42,455 nt of DNA from Hyphomicrobiales bacterium (lineage in GTDB: Bacteria > Pseudomonadota > Alphaproteobacteria > Rhizobiales > Xanthobacteraceae). The notes beneath the pieces are model-generated. The model made no database searches. It was given only the letters and a program-made list of their open reading frames with translations, and was not told the origin of the DNA. Location: the NCBI GenBank assembly GCA_021730985.1, contig JAKFYI010000052.1:1-42455 (forward strand), given 5' to 3'. Below, piece by piece: positions 17,201 to 25,436 of the stretch (positions are counted from its first letter, which is position 1; each line of letters opens with the position of its first letter). The translations under genes and the position numbers were made by a program.

Positions 17201-19024
17201 CCCGCCCGGGTTTTCGACCGTGAAGGTGACGCTTTCGCCCTTGGCCAGCGCGGCGCGCAGCTCGGCCAGATACTCGTGCGTGTCGCGCGCCCAGGTGCCG
17301 TCGGCGCGGCGCTTTTCGAGCAGAGCTGTCAACGCCATGCCGGGCTGCACGTCGTCCGGCGTCAGGGAGTACATCTGGAGGTAGCGCTGGTTGCAGAACA
17401 CCATGCGAGCATCCGCATCGAACATGCACAGGCCCTGCGACATGTTGTTCAGCGCGGCGTCGAGCTGCAGCTTCTGCTCCTGAAGCCGCTGCTTGGAGCG
17501 CTGGCGCTCGGTGATGTCTTCGTGGGTCGAGACCCAGCGTCCGTCGGACATCGGATGGTTGGCGACGGCGATAATGCGATTGTCGGTCAGCGCGACGGTG
17601 AAGTTCGCCGGCTTGCCCTCGCTGACCGCGCGCTTCAGGCTCTCGATGTAGCGCTGCACATCGTCCTTGAGCAGGCCGCGCTCCTTGCGCAACCGCAGCA
17701 GATCCCAAACCGTGCAGCCCGGCGGCACATCCTGCTCGGACAACTGGTACATCTGCAAGTAGCGCCGGTTGTATAGGATCAGCGTGCCGCTCGCATCGAA
17801 CATGCACAGGCCCTGCGACATGTTGTTGAGAGCCGCGTCGAGCTTGAGCGTCTGTTCGCGAACCCCGTCCTCGGCCTGGCGGCGCTCGGTGACGTCCTCG
17901 TGCGTGGTCACCCATCCGCCGCCCGGCATCGGCTGGTTGTAGGCGAGGATGTAGCGTCGATCGCTGGTCTTCAGCGTGCGTTGCGTGGTGCTGCCCTGCG
18001 ACAGTTCGCGTTTGAGGTCGGAGTAATACTGATCCGGGTCGGCATCCAAAATGCCGACTTCCTTGCGGTGGCGGAGCACCTCCATCAGCGTGCAGCCCGG
18101 CCGCACCACCTGCGGGGAGAGCTTGTACATCTCCAGGAAGCGCCGGTTGAGCACGACGACGCGCTCCTCGGCGTCGAACATGCACAGGCCCTGCGTCATA
18201 TTGTTGAGCGCAGCGTCGAGCCAGATGTTGCGCTCGCGCAGCTTCTCTTCGGATTCCACGATCAACCGGCGATGGGCGTCGCCGAATTGTTCGGCGCGAT
18301 TGGCGAGATGGTGATCGGCGATCGTACTGACGAGGCTCATGCCGAGGATCGCGAGCACGATGCCGGCGATCGCGAAGGCGAGACTGTGGTTGTCGAACGT
18401 GAACGGGTCGATCGTCATCTTGGGATCGACCACGATCTGCACCGCGCCCATCGCGATGAAATGGTGGGAGACGACGGCGCAGGTCAGCAGCACGGCTGAG
18501 GCGACGGTCATGCGCACGGTCTCGCTGTGCGCGGCCGCCGTCAGCGCCGCGATGGCAAGTGCGGTGCCGGCCACGACCGAGGCGGCCACCAGGTCGAGGT
18601 GCCAGTGGATGCGGCCCGGAAGTTCCAGCGCCGACATGCCGATGTAGTGCGTGGCCACGATGGCAAGGCCGGCCAGCGCGCCGCCGGCGGCTGCGGCCCA
18701 GCGCCAGTTCAGCGCCGCCGTGACGAGCCCCATGCTGGTGACGGCCGCGGCGGCGATCAGGGAAATCAAGGTCAGGTTGATGTTGTAGGCAACCGCCATG
18801 CCGGGTTCGTAGGCCAGCATGGCGATGAAATGCGTCGCCCAGATCCCGCAGCCGGTGGCCGACCCGGCGAGCAACAGCCAGGTGACCCGCGCGCGGCTCT
18901 GCGCGGCGCGGGCGCGATGGAACAAGCTGATAGCGACGAGGCTGGCGAGCAGGCAGACGATGCCCGCGAGCACCAAGAGGCGCCAATCATGCTCGCCCTG
19001 AAGGCAAGCGATAACCCGATACAT
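14273..19024 (-). CDS. MHYT - 6x PAS - PAS - GGDEF - EAL cyclic-di-GMP signalling protein
   Basis: This 1583-residue membrane protein opens with an MHYT sensor (1-240; HFIAM, THYIGM, HHFIAM). Six near-identical PAS units follow at about 125-residue intervals, each beginning LDxALxNMxQGLCMFD (the sixth reads GLNLFD) and most ending GGWVxTxEDxTER; unit starts are near 269, 395, 521, 648, 772 and 898. A different PAS domain (~1025-1145, TVIENVPATIVVKDA) precedes GGDEF (~1150-1320; intact ARLGGDEF near 1226) and EAL (~1325-1575; FEALVRWKHP near 1353, DDFGTGYSS). Both catalytic motifs are intact, so it may make or break c-di-GMP according to membrane redox or gas signals. It begins shortly after the convergent-free leader at 19025-19198. 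Confidence 0.93.
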   Translation of the reverse strand: MYRVIACLQGEHDWRLLVLAGIVCLLASLVAISLFHRARAAQSRARVTWLLLAGSATGCGIWATHFIAMLAYEPGMAVAYNINLTLISLIAAAAVTSMGLVTAALNWRWAAAAGGALAGLAIVATHYIGMSALELPGRIHWHLDLVAASVVAGTALAIAALTAAAHSETVRMTVASAVLLTCAVVSHHFIAMGAVQIVVDPKMTIDPFTFDNHSLAFAIAGIVLAILGMSLVSTIADHHLANRAEQFGDAHRRLIVESEEKLRERNIWLDAALNNMTQGLCMFDAEERVVVLNRRFLEMYKLSPQVVRPGCTLMEVLRHRKEVGILDADPDQYYSDLKRELSQGSTTQRTLKTSDRRYILAYNQPMPGGGWVTTHEDVTERRQAEDGVREQTLKLDAALNNMSQGLCMFDASGTLILYNRRYLQMYQLSEQDVPPGCTVWDLLRLRKERGLLKDDVQRYIESLKRAVSEGKPANFTVALTDNRIIAVANHPMSDGRWVSTHEDITERQRSKQRLQEQKLQLDAALNNMSQGLCMFDADARMVFCNQRYLQMYSLTPDDVQPGMALTALLEKRRADGTWARDTHEYLAELRAALAKGESVTFTVENPGGRTISIHNRPMPDGRWVSCHEDITERRQSEREASDQKIKLDTALKNMTQGLCMFDAEGRVVVFNPRYAEMMAVTAEFLRGCTFLQLMQRRKELGHFLGDPEKLTASVIRAMYEGRGDTRVVERGDGRVHQVVRQPMPGGGWVATIEDITDRRIAQERLREQKMQLDAALSNMSQGLCMFDAEGRVALFNPRYAEIVGIPAETLRDLPFVELLKRRKAAGDFAGDPEQYGVTVMDAIRKNKTLTRISRVGEGRTHRIVVQPMAAGGWVSTIEDITEQQRAETLMSEQKMQLDTALNNMTQGLNLFDAEGRLVVCNERYLQMYGLSADVVKPGSTVRELVRARVASGSFFSVDPEAYANELIDHMTHKRTATTSEFETPDGRVIAKFSQPTPNGGWVVTHEDITERRRAEKERDRSQAFATTVIENVPATIVVKDARTLRYALVNRAGEKYFGIPRESMIGKLSEDVFEPATAKLIAEHDRTLLRTGESQFYDEHPTTTPGTGPRIVTTARTPIRDEQGEMAYLLTVIEDRTNRKRAEAQVAHMAFHDTLTDLPNRAAFNECLGSTTEAASRDGNSFVLMSIDIDRFKEVNDVFGHAIGDGLLRQISRRLQSAAGGAFVARLGGDEFTVISTDGEQPAAAEALAEQILTVMAAEFEIDGHQVRTGCSIGISIFPADGKDAAELVANADAALYRAKEEGRSAYRFFEPAMDERLRDRRALQQDLQSAIERDELALHYQPQARIGGEIIGFEALVRWKHPSRGTVAPGAFIPMAEESGLIVPMGEWILREACREAASWAKPLQIGINLSPVQFRHGDLVAMVHTVLLETGLPPQRLELEITEGVLIGDFSRAVSILRRLKALGVRIAMDDFGTGYSSLSYLQAFPFDKIKIDRAFISNLESNPQSATIIRAVIGLGRGLGLPVLAEGVETEAQLAFLANESCDEVQGYLIGRPMPIDEYAALIGAPRKTPAKKPRTALAG
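16276..18225 (-). repeat. Six tandem DNA repeats of ~377 bp encoding PAS units
   Basis: The marker AACATGCACAGGCC, or its variant AACAGGTTGAGGCC, recurs near 16291, 16667, 17040, 17419, 17799 and 18177, that is every 373-380 bases. Each is followed by a TGCG(A/T)CAT(G/A)TT-type stretch encoding NMSQGL or NMTQGL. The repeats lie in frame inside the large signalling gene. They are diverged between markers, so the expansion is not recent. Confidence 0.85.
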
Positions 19025-19198
19025 GAGGCGGCCAATTTGATCGTTTGGACACCATCATCTAGCCCGCCACTTGTTTATTTCCCGTTATGCTTGCAAGTGG
19101 ATGCGTGATGCCCGCGCAGCGAATACCAGCCCTGCATGGAACCCAGCGAGAATTCGCCAAGTCCTTCAGTGGTATTCCGCTTCCGAAAGCTGCGTTAT
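19025..19198. other. Short intergenic leader of the giant signalling gene
   Basis: This 174-base stretch is the upstream region of the MHYT-PAS-GGDEF-EAL gene and abuts the stop of the downstream-facing dehydrogenase. It is more AT-rich than its surroundings and holds a loose inverted pair (CACTTG near 19068 and CAAGTG near 19094). I see no convincing ORF or clear promoter match. Confidence 0.4.
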
Positions 19199-20164
19199 TT
19201 ACTTTGCCGCAACCACGCGGACGGGTTTCTTGTCGAGCCAGCCGCGGATGTTTTCGACGATGTCGGGATAGTAGCGGTCGTAGTTCTGCTGGCTGACATA
19301 GCCGAGGTGAGGGGTGATCACGACGTTGCCCATCTTGCGGAACGGATGATCGAGCGGCAGCGGCTCGACGTCGAACACGTCGAGGCCGGCGCCCGCGATC
19401 TGCTTGGCCGTCAGCGCCGCGATCAGCGCCTTCTCGTCGATGATCGGCCCGCGCGACGTGTTGATGACATAGGCCGTCTTTTTCATCAGGCCCAATTCTT
19501 TGGCAGTGATGAGGTTGCGGGTCCGGTCGCTGAGCTGCACATGCACGGTGACGAAGTCCGACCTGCGGAACAGGTCATCCTTCGACACGTATTCGACGCC
19601 CAGCTCCTGGCATTTCTCCGGCGTGAGATTCTGGCTCCAGGCGATGGTCTTCATGCCGAACGCCTTGGCGACGCCGGCGGCACGCGTGCCGAGCTTGCCC
19701 AATCCTAGGATACCGAGCGTCTGGCCTTCGATGTCGGCGCCGAGCGTCACCTGCCACGGCGCGCCGTTCTTCATCCGGTTGTTCTCCCAGCCGATCCGCC
19801 GCGTCAGTTCGATCATCAGCCCGAACGTGATGCCGGTGGTCGGATTGCCGTAGCTCGTCGTGCCGCACACCGTCACGTTGCGCTCGGCCGCGGCGGCCGC
19901 GTCGATCGAACGGTTGGCCATGCCGGTGGTGATCAGCAGCTTGAGCTTGGGCAGCGCCTCGATCACCTTGCGCGGGAACGGCGTGCGCTCGCGCATCATC
20001 ACCACGATGTCGAAATCCTTGACGTCGCGGATGGTCTCATCGTCGGTGCGGCGCACCGCGTCGTTGAACACCTTCACCTCGACTTCGGGAAGCTTGGACC
20101 AGTCGGCGAGGCCCTTGGCCACGTTCTGGTAGTCGTCGAGGATCGCGCAGCGATAGGTGGCCAT
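19199..20164 (-). CDS. D-2-hydroxyacid dehydrogenase family protein (apparently intact)
   Basis: This 321-residue NAD(P)-dependent enzyme should reduce or oxidise a 2-hydroxy acid. All catalytic residues are present: Arg238 (NTSRGPIID), Glu267 (FDVEPLP) and His286 (ITPHLG). The dinucleotide loop is the canonical GLGKLG (154-159). The start at 20164 follows AAGGGACG; a reading from 20179 adds five residues. It is closest in style to the SerA/glyoxylate reductase branch but lacks a C-terminal ACT domain, so it is unlikely to be a regulated serine-pathway enzyme. It contrasts with the paralogue at 1576-2520, which lacks the Glu and His. Confidence 0.88.
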   Translation of the reverse strand: MATYRCAILDDYQNVAKGLADWSKLPEVEVKVFNDAVRRTDDETIRDVKDFDIVVMMRERTPFPRKVIEALPKLKLLITTGMANRSIDAAAAAERNVTVCGTTSYGNPTTGITFGLMIELTRRIGWENNRMKNGAPWQVTLGADIEGQTLGILGLGKLGTRAAGVAKAFGMKTIAWSQNLTPEKCQELGVEYVSKDDLFRRSDFVTVHVQLSDRTRNLITAKELGLMKKTAYVINTSRGPIIDEKALIAALTAKQIAGAGLDVFDVEPLPLDHPFRKMGNVVITPHLGYVSQQNYDRYYPDIVENIRGWLDKKPVRVVAAK

Positions 20165-20184
20165 GTCTCGTCCCTTCACACAAA

Positions 20185-20344
20185 AGCGCCCGGCAATAGG
20201 CGAGCGAAGCGACGCCGTCTTCGACGGCTATGGCCGGGCTGTTCGGGGCAACGATGCGCACAAGAAACAAGGGGTGACAAGGTAGGTGGGCACCGACGTG
20301 CCCATCACCACCGACTGTCATGCCCGCGTTCGCGGGCGATGACA
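20185..20344. repeat. Two intergenic palindromes
   Basis: The first (20185-20240) is a long hairpin: GCCCGGC-AATAG pairs with CTATG-GCCGGGC, and inside it GCCGTC (20214-20219) pairs with GACGGC (20223-20228). The second (20316-20344) is TGTCATGCCCGCG with its mirror CGCGGGC-GATGACA. Both are of the dispersed type common in this group. They lie between the upstream TTT receptor and the dehydrogenase on the same strand and may act as terminators. Confidence 0.6.
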
Positions 20345-20379
20345 CCGCATGTTGGTCTGGGAGCCCAGGACATACCGTG

Positions 20380-21342
20380 TCAGTCCACCTTCGCGCCCGA
20401 CGCCTTCACGACCTCGGCCCACTTGTTTCGTTCTTCGGTGACAAAGGCGGTGAACTCCGCGGGCTTCATCGGCGCAGGCACCGCGCCGATCTCGAAGAAC
20501 TTGGACTTCACGTCGGCCGAGGCCAGGAACTGCATCATGTCGGCGTGCAGCTTGTCGGCGATCGAGGACGGCGTGCCGGCGCGGAAGAACACGCCGTGCC
20601 AGGCGGACGCCTCGAAGCCCGGAATCGTGGTGGCGATGGTCGGGATGTCGGGCGCGCTCGGCGAAGGCTGCAGCGTGCTCATGCCGATCGGCCGGATGGT
20701 GCCGGCCTTCACCTGCGGCAGCACCAGCGTGATGTTGTCGAGCGCCACGCCGATGTGGCCGCCGATCAGCGCGTTCATGATCTCGTTCGACGCGCGGTAC
20801 GGCACATGCGTCATCTTGGTGCCGGTCTTGGTCAGGAAGAACTCGGTGCCGAGATGCTGCGAACTTCCGATCCCGGAGGATCCATAGGACAGCTTGTCCG
20901 GGTTCGCCTTCAGATAGGCGATCAACTCCGGCACCGACTTCACCGGCAGGCTGTTGCTCACGACCAGGAGGTTGGGCACCCGTGCGATCAGACTGACCGG
21001 CTGGAAGTCCTTCACAGTGTCGTGCGGCAGTTTGCTGTAGAGCGACGGGTTGATGCCGAACGGCCCGGTGGTGCCGATCAGGATGGTGTAGCCGTCCGCC
21101 GGGGCGCGTGACGCGGCGGTGGTGCCGATGTTGCCGGCGGCGCCCGCGCGGTTCTCCACCACGAACGGCTTTCCGTATTTCCCTTGCAGATGCGCGGCGA
21201 GCATGCGGCCGAACAGGTCCGTGGTGCCGCCGGCGGCGAACGGAACGATGATGGTGACCTGGCGCTGCGGCCAGCTTTCGTCGGCCTGCACCTGGCCCGC
21301 GAATGCGGACAGCACGGCCAACGCTGCGATCAAGATGCGCAT
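20380..21342 (-). CDS. TTT family periplasmic substrate-binding protein
   Basis: The 320-residue receptor starts at 21342 after GGCAGGGAGGGAAA. It has a signal peptide (RILIAALAVLSAFAGQVQAD), then WPQRQVTIIVPFAAGGTTDLFGR, NRAGAAGNIG, DGYTILIGTTG, HVPYRASNE and a late FFRAGTPSSIADK. The first loop carries the GGTTD form typical of Bug proteins that grip a carboxylate. It stands upstream of the dehydrogenase at 19199-20164 with two palindromes between, so it may or may not be co-transcribed with it; together they could handle a 2-hydroxy or 2-keto acid, which is inference. Confidence 0.9.
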   Translation of the reverse strand: MRILIAALAVLSAFAGQVQADESWPQRQVTIIVPFAAGGTTDLFGRMLAAHLQGKYGKPFVVENRAGAAGNIGTTAASRAPADGYTILIGTTGPFGINPSLYSKLPHDTVKDFQPVSLIARVPNLLVVSNSLPVKSVPELIAYLKANPDKLSYGSSGIGSSQHLGTEFFLTKTGTKMTHVPYRASNEIMNALIGGHIGVALDNITLVLPQVKAGTIRPIGMSTLQPSPSAPDIPTIATTIPGFEASAWHGVFFRAGTPSSIADKLHADMMQFLASADVKSKFFEIGAVPAPMKPAEFTAFVTEERNKWAEVVKASGAKVD

Positions 21343-21467
21343 GATTTTCCCTCCCTGCCGGAAGGGCATCGCGCCGGTCTCTGTCGATGGATCGTTCGCG
21401 CGCCCCGGCTCAGTCTAGCAGGGCTGAAACCGGCTGGCGCGCCTTGGATCGGTGGCGGACGGGGACG

Positions 21468-21578
21468 CTAGTGCGCCAGCAATTCCCAGAGCGGCCGGGC
21501 GTTCTTTCGCCTGTTCCGCAGCAGCCTTCGGCGGCGGCGGGACGGACGCGGCGGCCAGACGATTTGTTGGGACAACAT
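21468..21578 (-). CDS. Possible 36-residue Arg-rich ORF
   Basis: An ATG directly follows the TAG stop of the 51-residue ORF (GCG TAG ATG). It encodes 36 residues with an Arg-rich centre and the end ARPLWELLAH. The zero-base junction would allow translation by re-initiation. Nothing else supports it, and high-GC Arg-rich readings arise easily by chance. Confidence 0.25.
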   Translation of the reverse strand: MLSQQIVWPPRPSRRRRRLLRNRRKNARPLWELLAH

Positions 21579-21734
21579 CTACGCCTCCCGATGTTTCGCC
21601 AGCCACTTCGGACCGGGGCCGCGCATGTAGTGGCGCTCGGGACGGTAGGTGTCGAACAGGTCCCGCAACAGGCCGTGCCAGAGCGAGGCAATGCCAATTC
21701 CGGGAGCGGCGCGATGTGCGTTGCTGCGGTCCAT
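21579..21734 (-). CDS. Possible 51-residue small protein
   Basis: A short ORF starting at 21734 is preceded by CTTGGAGAGTGTC, a good ribosome site. It encodes 51 residues with a balanced composition, unlike random high-GC readings: MDRSNAHRAAPGIGIASLWH, then DLFDTYRPERHYMRGPGPKW and a basic end LAKHREA. A TATAAT-like -10 (minus strand, 21834-21839) lies about 100 bases upstream, but no good -35 is at normal spacing. I do not recognise a family; the Trp/Tyr/Arg content hints at a conserved small cytoplasmic protein. Confidence 0.5.
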   Translation of the reverse strand: MDRSNAHRAAPGIGIASLWHGLLRDLFDTYRPERHYMRGPGPKWLAKHREA

Positions 21735-21811
21735 GACACTCTCCAAGGGGCTTGTTGTTGTCCTTCACTTGCCCATTCGTCGCGCCGCCGAACGGCCAGG
21801 TTCAGCGGCGC

Positions 21812-21841
21812 TTGACTTGTTTTAATTCCTATGATTATAGT
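21812..21841 (+). promoter_or_regulatory. Sigma-70-like promoter pointing to ettA
   Basis: TTGACT (21812-21817) and TATAGT (21836-21841), 18 bases apart, match five of six consensus bases each. The local sequence is AT-rich in an otherwise GC-rich stretch. It points right, toward ettA at 22304, and would give a leader of about 455 bases. The same AT-rich patch contains TATAAT on the other strand. Confidence 0.5.
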
Positions 21842-22303
21842 CCTTGCCTTGCTCGACGAGGGCGTCAACCGGTGACGCAGTTGATGGAGCAGGGTGCGGC
21901 GCCTGCGGGTCCGGCTTCGTCAGCCAGGCTCCCGGGAGGCCTCGGGACCCCGCCCTACGGACACTACGATCCGTGCGCAGGGAGCCTGCTGGACGGCCGG
22001 AGTTTCCGGCTCGCAAGCGCGGCCCGAGAGCCAGTGCGGATCAGCGTAACGCCCCGCACGAAAACGCCGCGGTGGAGCGCCGGCAGGCGGCACGCTCTCC
22101 GAGCGTGGTCGCCGCAAGGCGATAAGTCCAAGGAACGCCTCCCGGCGCTCCGCCTCCCTCACTTGAGAGGGAGGAGAAGGCAAGGAAGGCTCCGCGGCGC
22201 TTCAAAGTCCGCGGACGATGGCGCATGCCTGCTTGCTCTTGGCCGGTGCGCTCGCTAAATCAGCCGCACACTCCCCAACATCTTCGAGCGAGACAAGAGA
22301 CCC
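21842..22303. other. Gene-poor stretch upstream of ettA with putative dispersed element
   Basis: No convincing gene is seen in these 460 bases. The part from about 22029 to 22200 (AACGCCCCGCACGAAAACGC, then CTCTCCGAGCGTGGTCGCCG, then CTTGAGAGGGAGGAGAAGG) looks like an intergenic block that I associate with many Rhizobiales genomes. That association is from memory. All six frames of it give Arg- and Pro-rich readings, typical of non-coding GC-rich DNA. It could be part of an ettA 5' leader or a separate RNA. Confidence 0.35.
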
Positions 22304-23959
<1,656 letters not shown>

Positions 23960-23983
23960 CCCGTTTTATGGTAGGATCGGGAC

Positions 23984-24184
23984 ATGACGGAGGCGGAGAA
24001 TCTGGTTCTCGAACACCTGCGCCACATCCGCGGGGCGGTCGATGCCTTGCGTGACGATATGCGCGATGTGAAGGTTCGGCTGGGTACGCTGGAGACTCAG
24101 TATGCCAGCCTTTCCAATCGCATCGATCGGCTCGACGGCCGCGTTGAGCGCATCGAGCGCCGCTTGAGCTTGGCCGAAGTCTAG
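23984..24184 (+). CDS. Small coiled-coil protein
   Basis: A 66-residue, highly charged protein starting 24 bases after ettA, with TAGGATCGGG upstream. The whole length reads as an alpha-helical coiled coil: LEHLRHIRGAVDALRDDMRD then VRLGTLETQYASLSNRIDRL with regular Leu/Ile spacing and RLDGRVERIERRL at the end. Similar short coiled-coil proteins are frequent in Rhizobiales. The role is unknown; self-assembly or partner binding is likely. It could be transcribed with ettA. Confidence 0.7.
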   Translation: MTEAENLVLEHLRHIRGAVDALRDDMRDVKVRLGTLETQYASLSNRIDRLDGRVERIERRLSLAEV

Positions 24185-24204
24185 CCGTCCGGCAGGCGCT
24201 GCAA

Positions 24205-24762
24205 ATGCAATACCTCGTCGCCAGCGGTGTTCCCCCGACCCAGCTTCCGCCCGGCTGTCATCTTGTCGCCGGCGGCGAGATGGTTTCGTTCGAGGAGCCG
24301 TGGAGCTTCGGCGATCCGCTGATCGCGCGGGTCGATGACGGCGCGGACCTCTCGGTGCTGAAATCGATCGTGGGCGCCAGCGCGTTCCTGGTCGAAGGCA
24401 TACTCGAACCGGGGACGGGTCAGGCCTACGCGATCGGTGCGCACCTGATGCGCGATCCCGAAGGCTTCAAGCCTTATGCCGCCGGTGTGCCGGACGTGAT
24501 CAAGAACTACGGCTGCCGCTACATCGCCCGCGGCGGCACGGTGACGCCGCTCGCCGGATCGTTCGTGCCGGATCGCGCGGTGCTGATGGAATTCCCGGCC
24601 GCGGACGAGGCGGTGGCGTTCTACTTTTCCGACGCCTACGCCCCGCTGCTGAAAATCCGGCTGCGCACGACCGATCCCCGCTTTGTGCTGATGGCGCGCA
24701 ACGGGGCCTTGCCGGACAGCGCGCGGCAGGCGATCGCCGGAAAATTGCAGGCGAGACGCTAG
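24205..24762 (+). CDS. DUF1330 domain protein with N-terminal extension
   Basis: This is a 185-residue cytoplasmic protein. The C-terminal ~110 residues match DUF1330, a small ferredoxin-like fold: AYAIGAHLMRDPEGFKPYA, then YIARGGTVTPLAGS and VLMEFPAADEAVAFYFSD. The first ~75 residues (with VSFEEPWSFGDPLIARVDDG) are an extension not usual for the family. The ribosome site upstream of the first ATG is weak, so a later start remains possible. Function of the domain is not established. It starts 20 bases after the coiled-coil gene, suggesting one operon with it. Confidence 0.65.
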   Translation: MQYLVASGVPPTQLPPGCHLVAGGEMVSFEEPWSFGDPLIARVDDGADLSVLKSIVGASAFLVEGILEPGTGQAYAIGAHLMRDPEGFKPYAAGVPDVIKNYGCRYIARGGTVTPLAGSFVPDRAVLMEFPAADEAVAFYFSDAYAPLLKIRLRTTDPRFVLMARNGALPDSARQAIAGKLQARR

Positions 24763-24847
24763 CGCCCACTGGCAATAGGCCTCCGCGAATCACATATCAT
24801 CGCGCCAGAGCGCGGCGTCGTGGCCGCTGCATGCACAGGATTTCCTC

Positions 24848-25429
24848 ATGTCGATGGCTTCCGACGACCCGGTACTCCCCAAAGAAGCCAAGGGCCTCCG
24901 CCCCCTCCCGCAGATCATCTTTGCATCGCGCTGGCTCCAGCTTCCGCTCTATCTCGGCCTGATCGTCGCGCAGTGCGTCTACGTCGTGCTGTTCCTCAAG
25001 GAACTCGTGCACCTCGTCTCGCACACCATGAGCTTCACCGAGCAGGAAATTATGCTTGTGGTGCTCGGCCTGATCGACGTGGTGATGATCTCGAACCTGC
25101 TCATCATGGTGATCGTCGGCGGTTACGAGACGTTCGTGTCGCGAATGGAATTGCAGAAGCATCCCGACTCGCCGGAGTGGCTTTCGCACGTCAACGCCAG
25201 CGTGCTGAAGATCAAGCTGGCCATGGCGATCATCGGCATCTCTTCGATCCACCTGCTGCGCGTGTTCATCTATGCCGGCCAGCTCGGCAAGGAGACGTCG
25301 CAGTACACCGTCGAAGGCGTGAAGTGGCAGGCCATCATCCACGTCATTTTCATATTCTCGGCGATCGGGATCGCCTACGTGGAGAAGATCAGTCAGGATG
25401 CTTATGCGGCCGGCAAGGCGCACCATTAG
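24848..25429 (+). CDS. YqhA/UPF0114 family membrane protein
   Basis: The 193-residue protein belongs to the UPF0114 (YqhA, TIGR00645) family of inner-membrane proteins. Recognisable parts are [18 protein letters not shown], the second hydrophobic segment [30 protein letters not shown] and [19 protein letters not shown], with a final segment [19 protein letters not shown]. About four membrane helices are expected. The family has no firmly assigned function. The following transglycosylase gene starts right at or shortly after its stop, so co-transcription is likely. Confidence 0.88.
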   Translation: MSMASDDPVLPKEAKGLRPLPQIIFASRWLQLPLYLGLIVAQCVYVVLFLKELVHLVSHTMSFTEQEIMLVVLGLIDVVMISNLLIMVIVGGYETFVSRMELQKHPDSPEWLSHVNASVLKIKLAMAIIGISSIHLLRVFIYAGQLGKETSQYTVEGVKWQAIIHVIFIFSAIGIAYVEKISQDAYAAGKAHH

Positions 25430-25436
25430 AGCCAAC

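Noticed and set aside
14939..17776. Very long open frame (945 codons) on the plus strand
   Set aside because: It is fully antisense to the PAS-repeat gene; the translation is His/Arg/Ala-rich with no domain, a mirror effect of GC-rich codon use.
16276..18225. Regularly spaced repeats considered as CRISPR or satellite array
   Set aside because: The spacing is ~377 bases and the repeats are in-frame protein modules; not a CRISPR layout.
21834..21868. TATAAT with upstream TTGACG on the minus strand as a promoter for the 51-codon ORF
   Set aside because: The two boxes are 23 bases apart, too far for a standard sigma-70 promoter.
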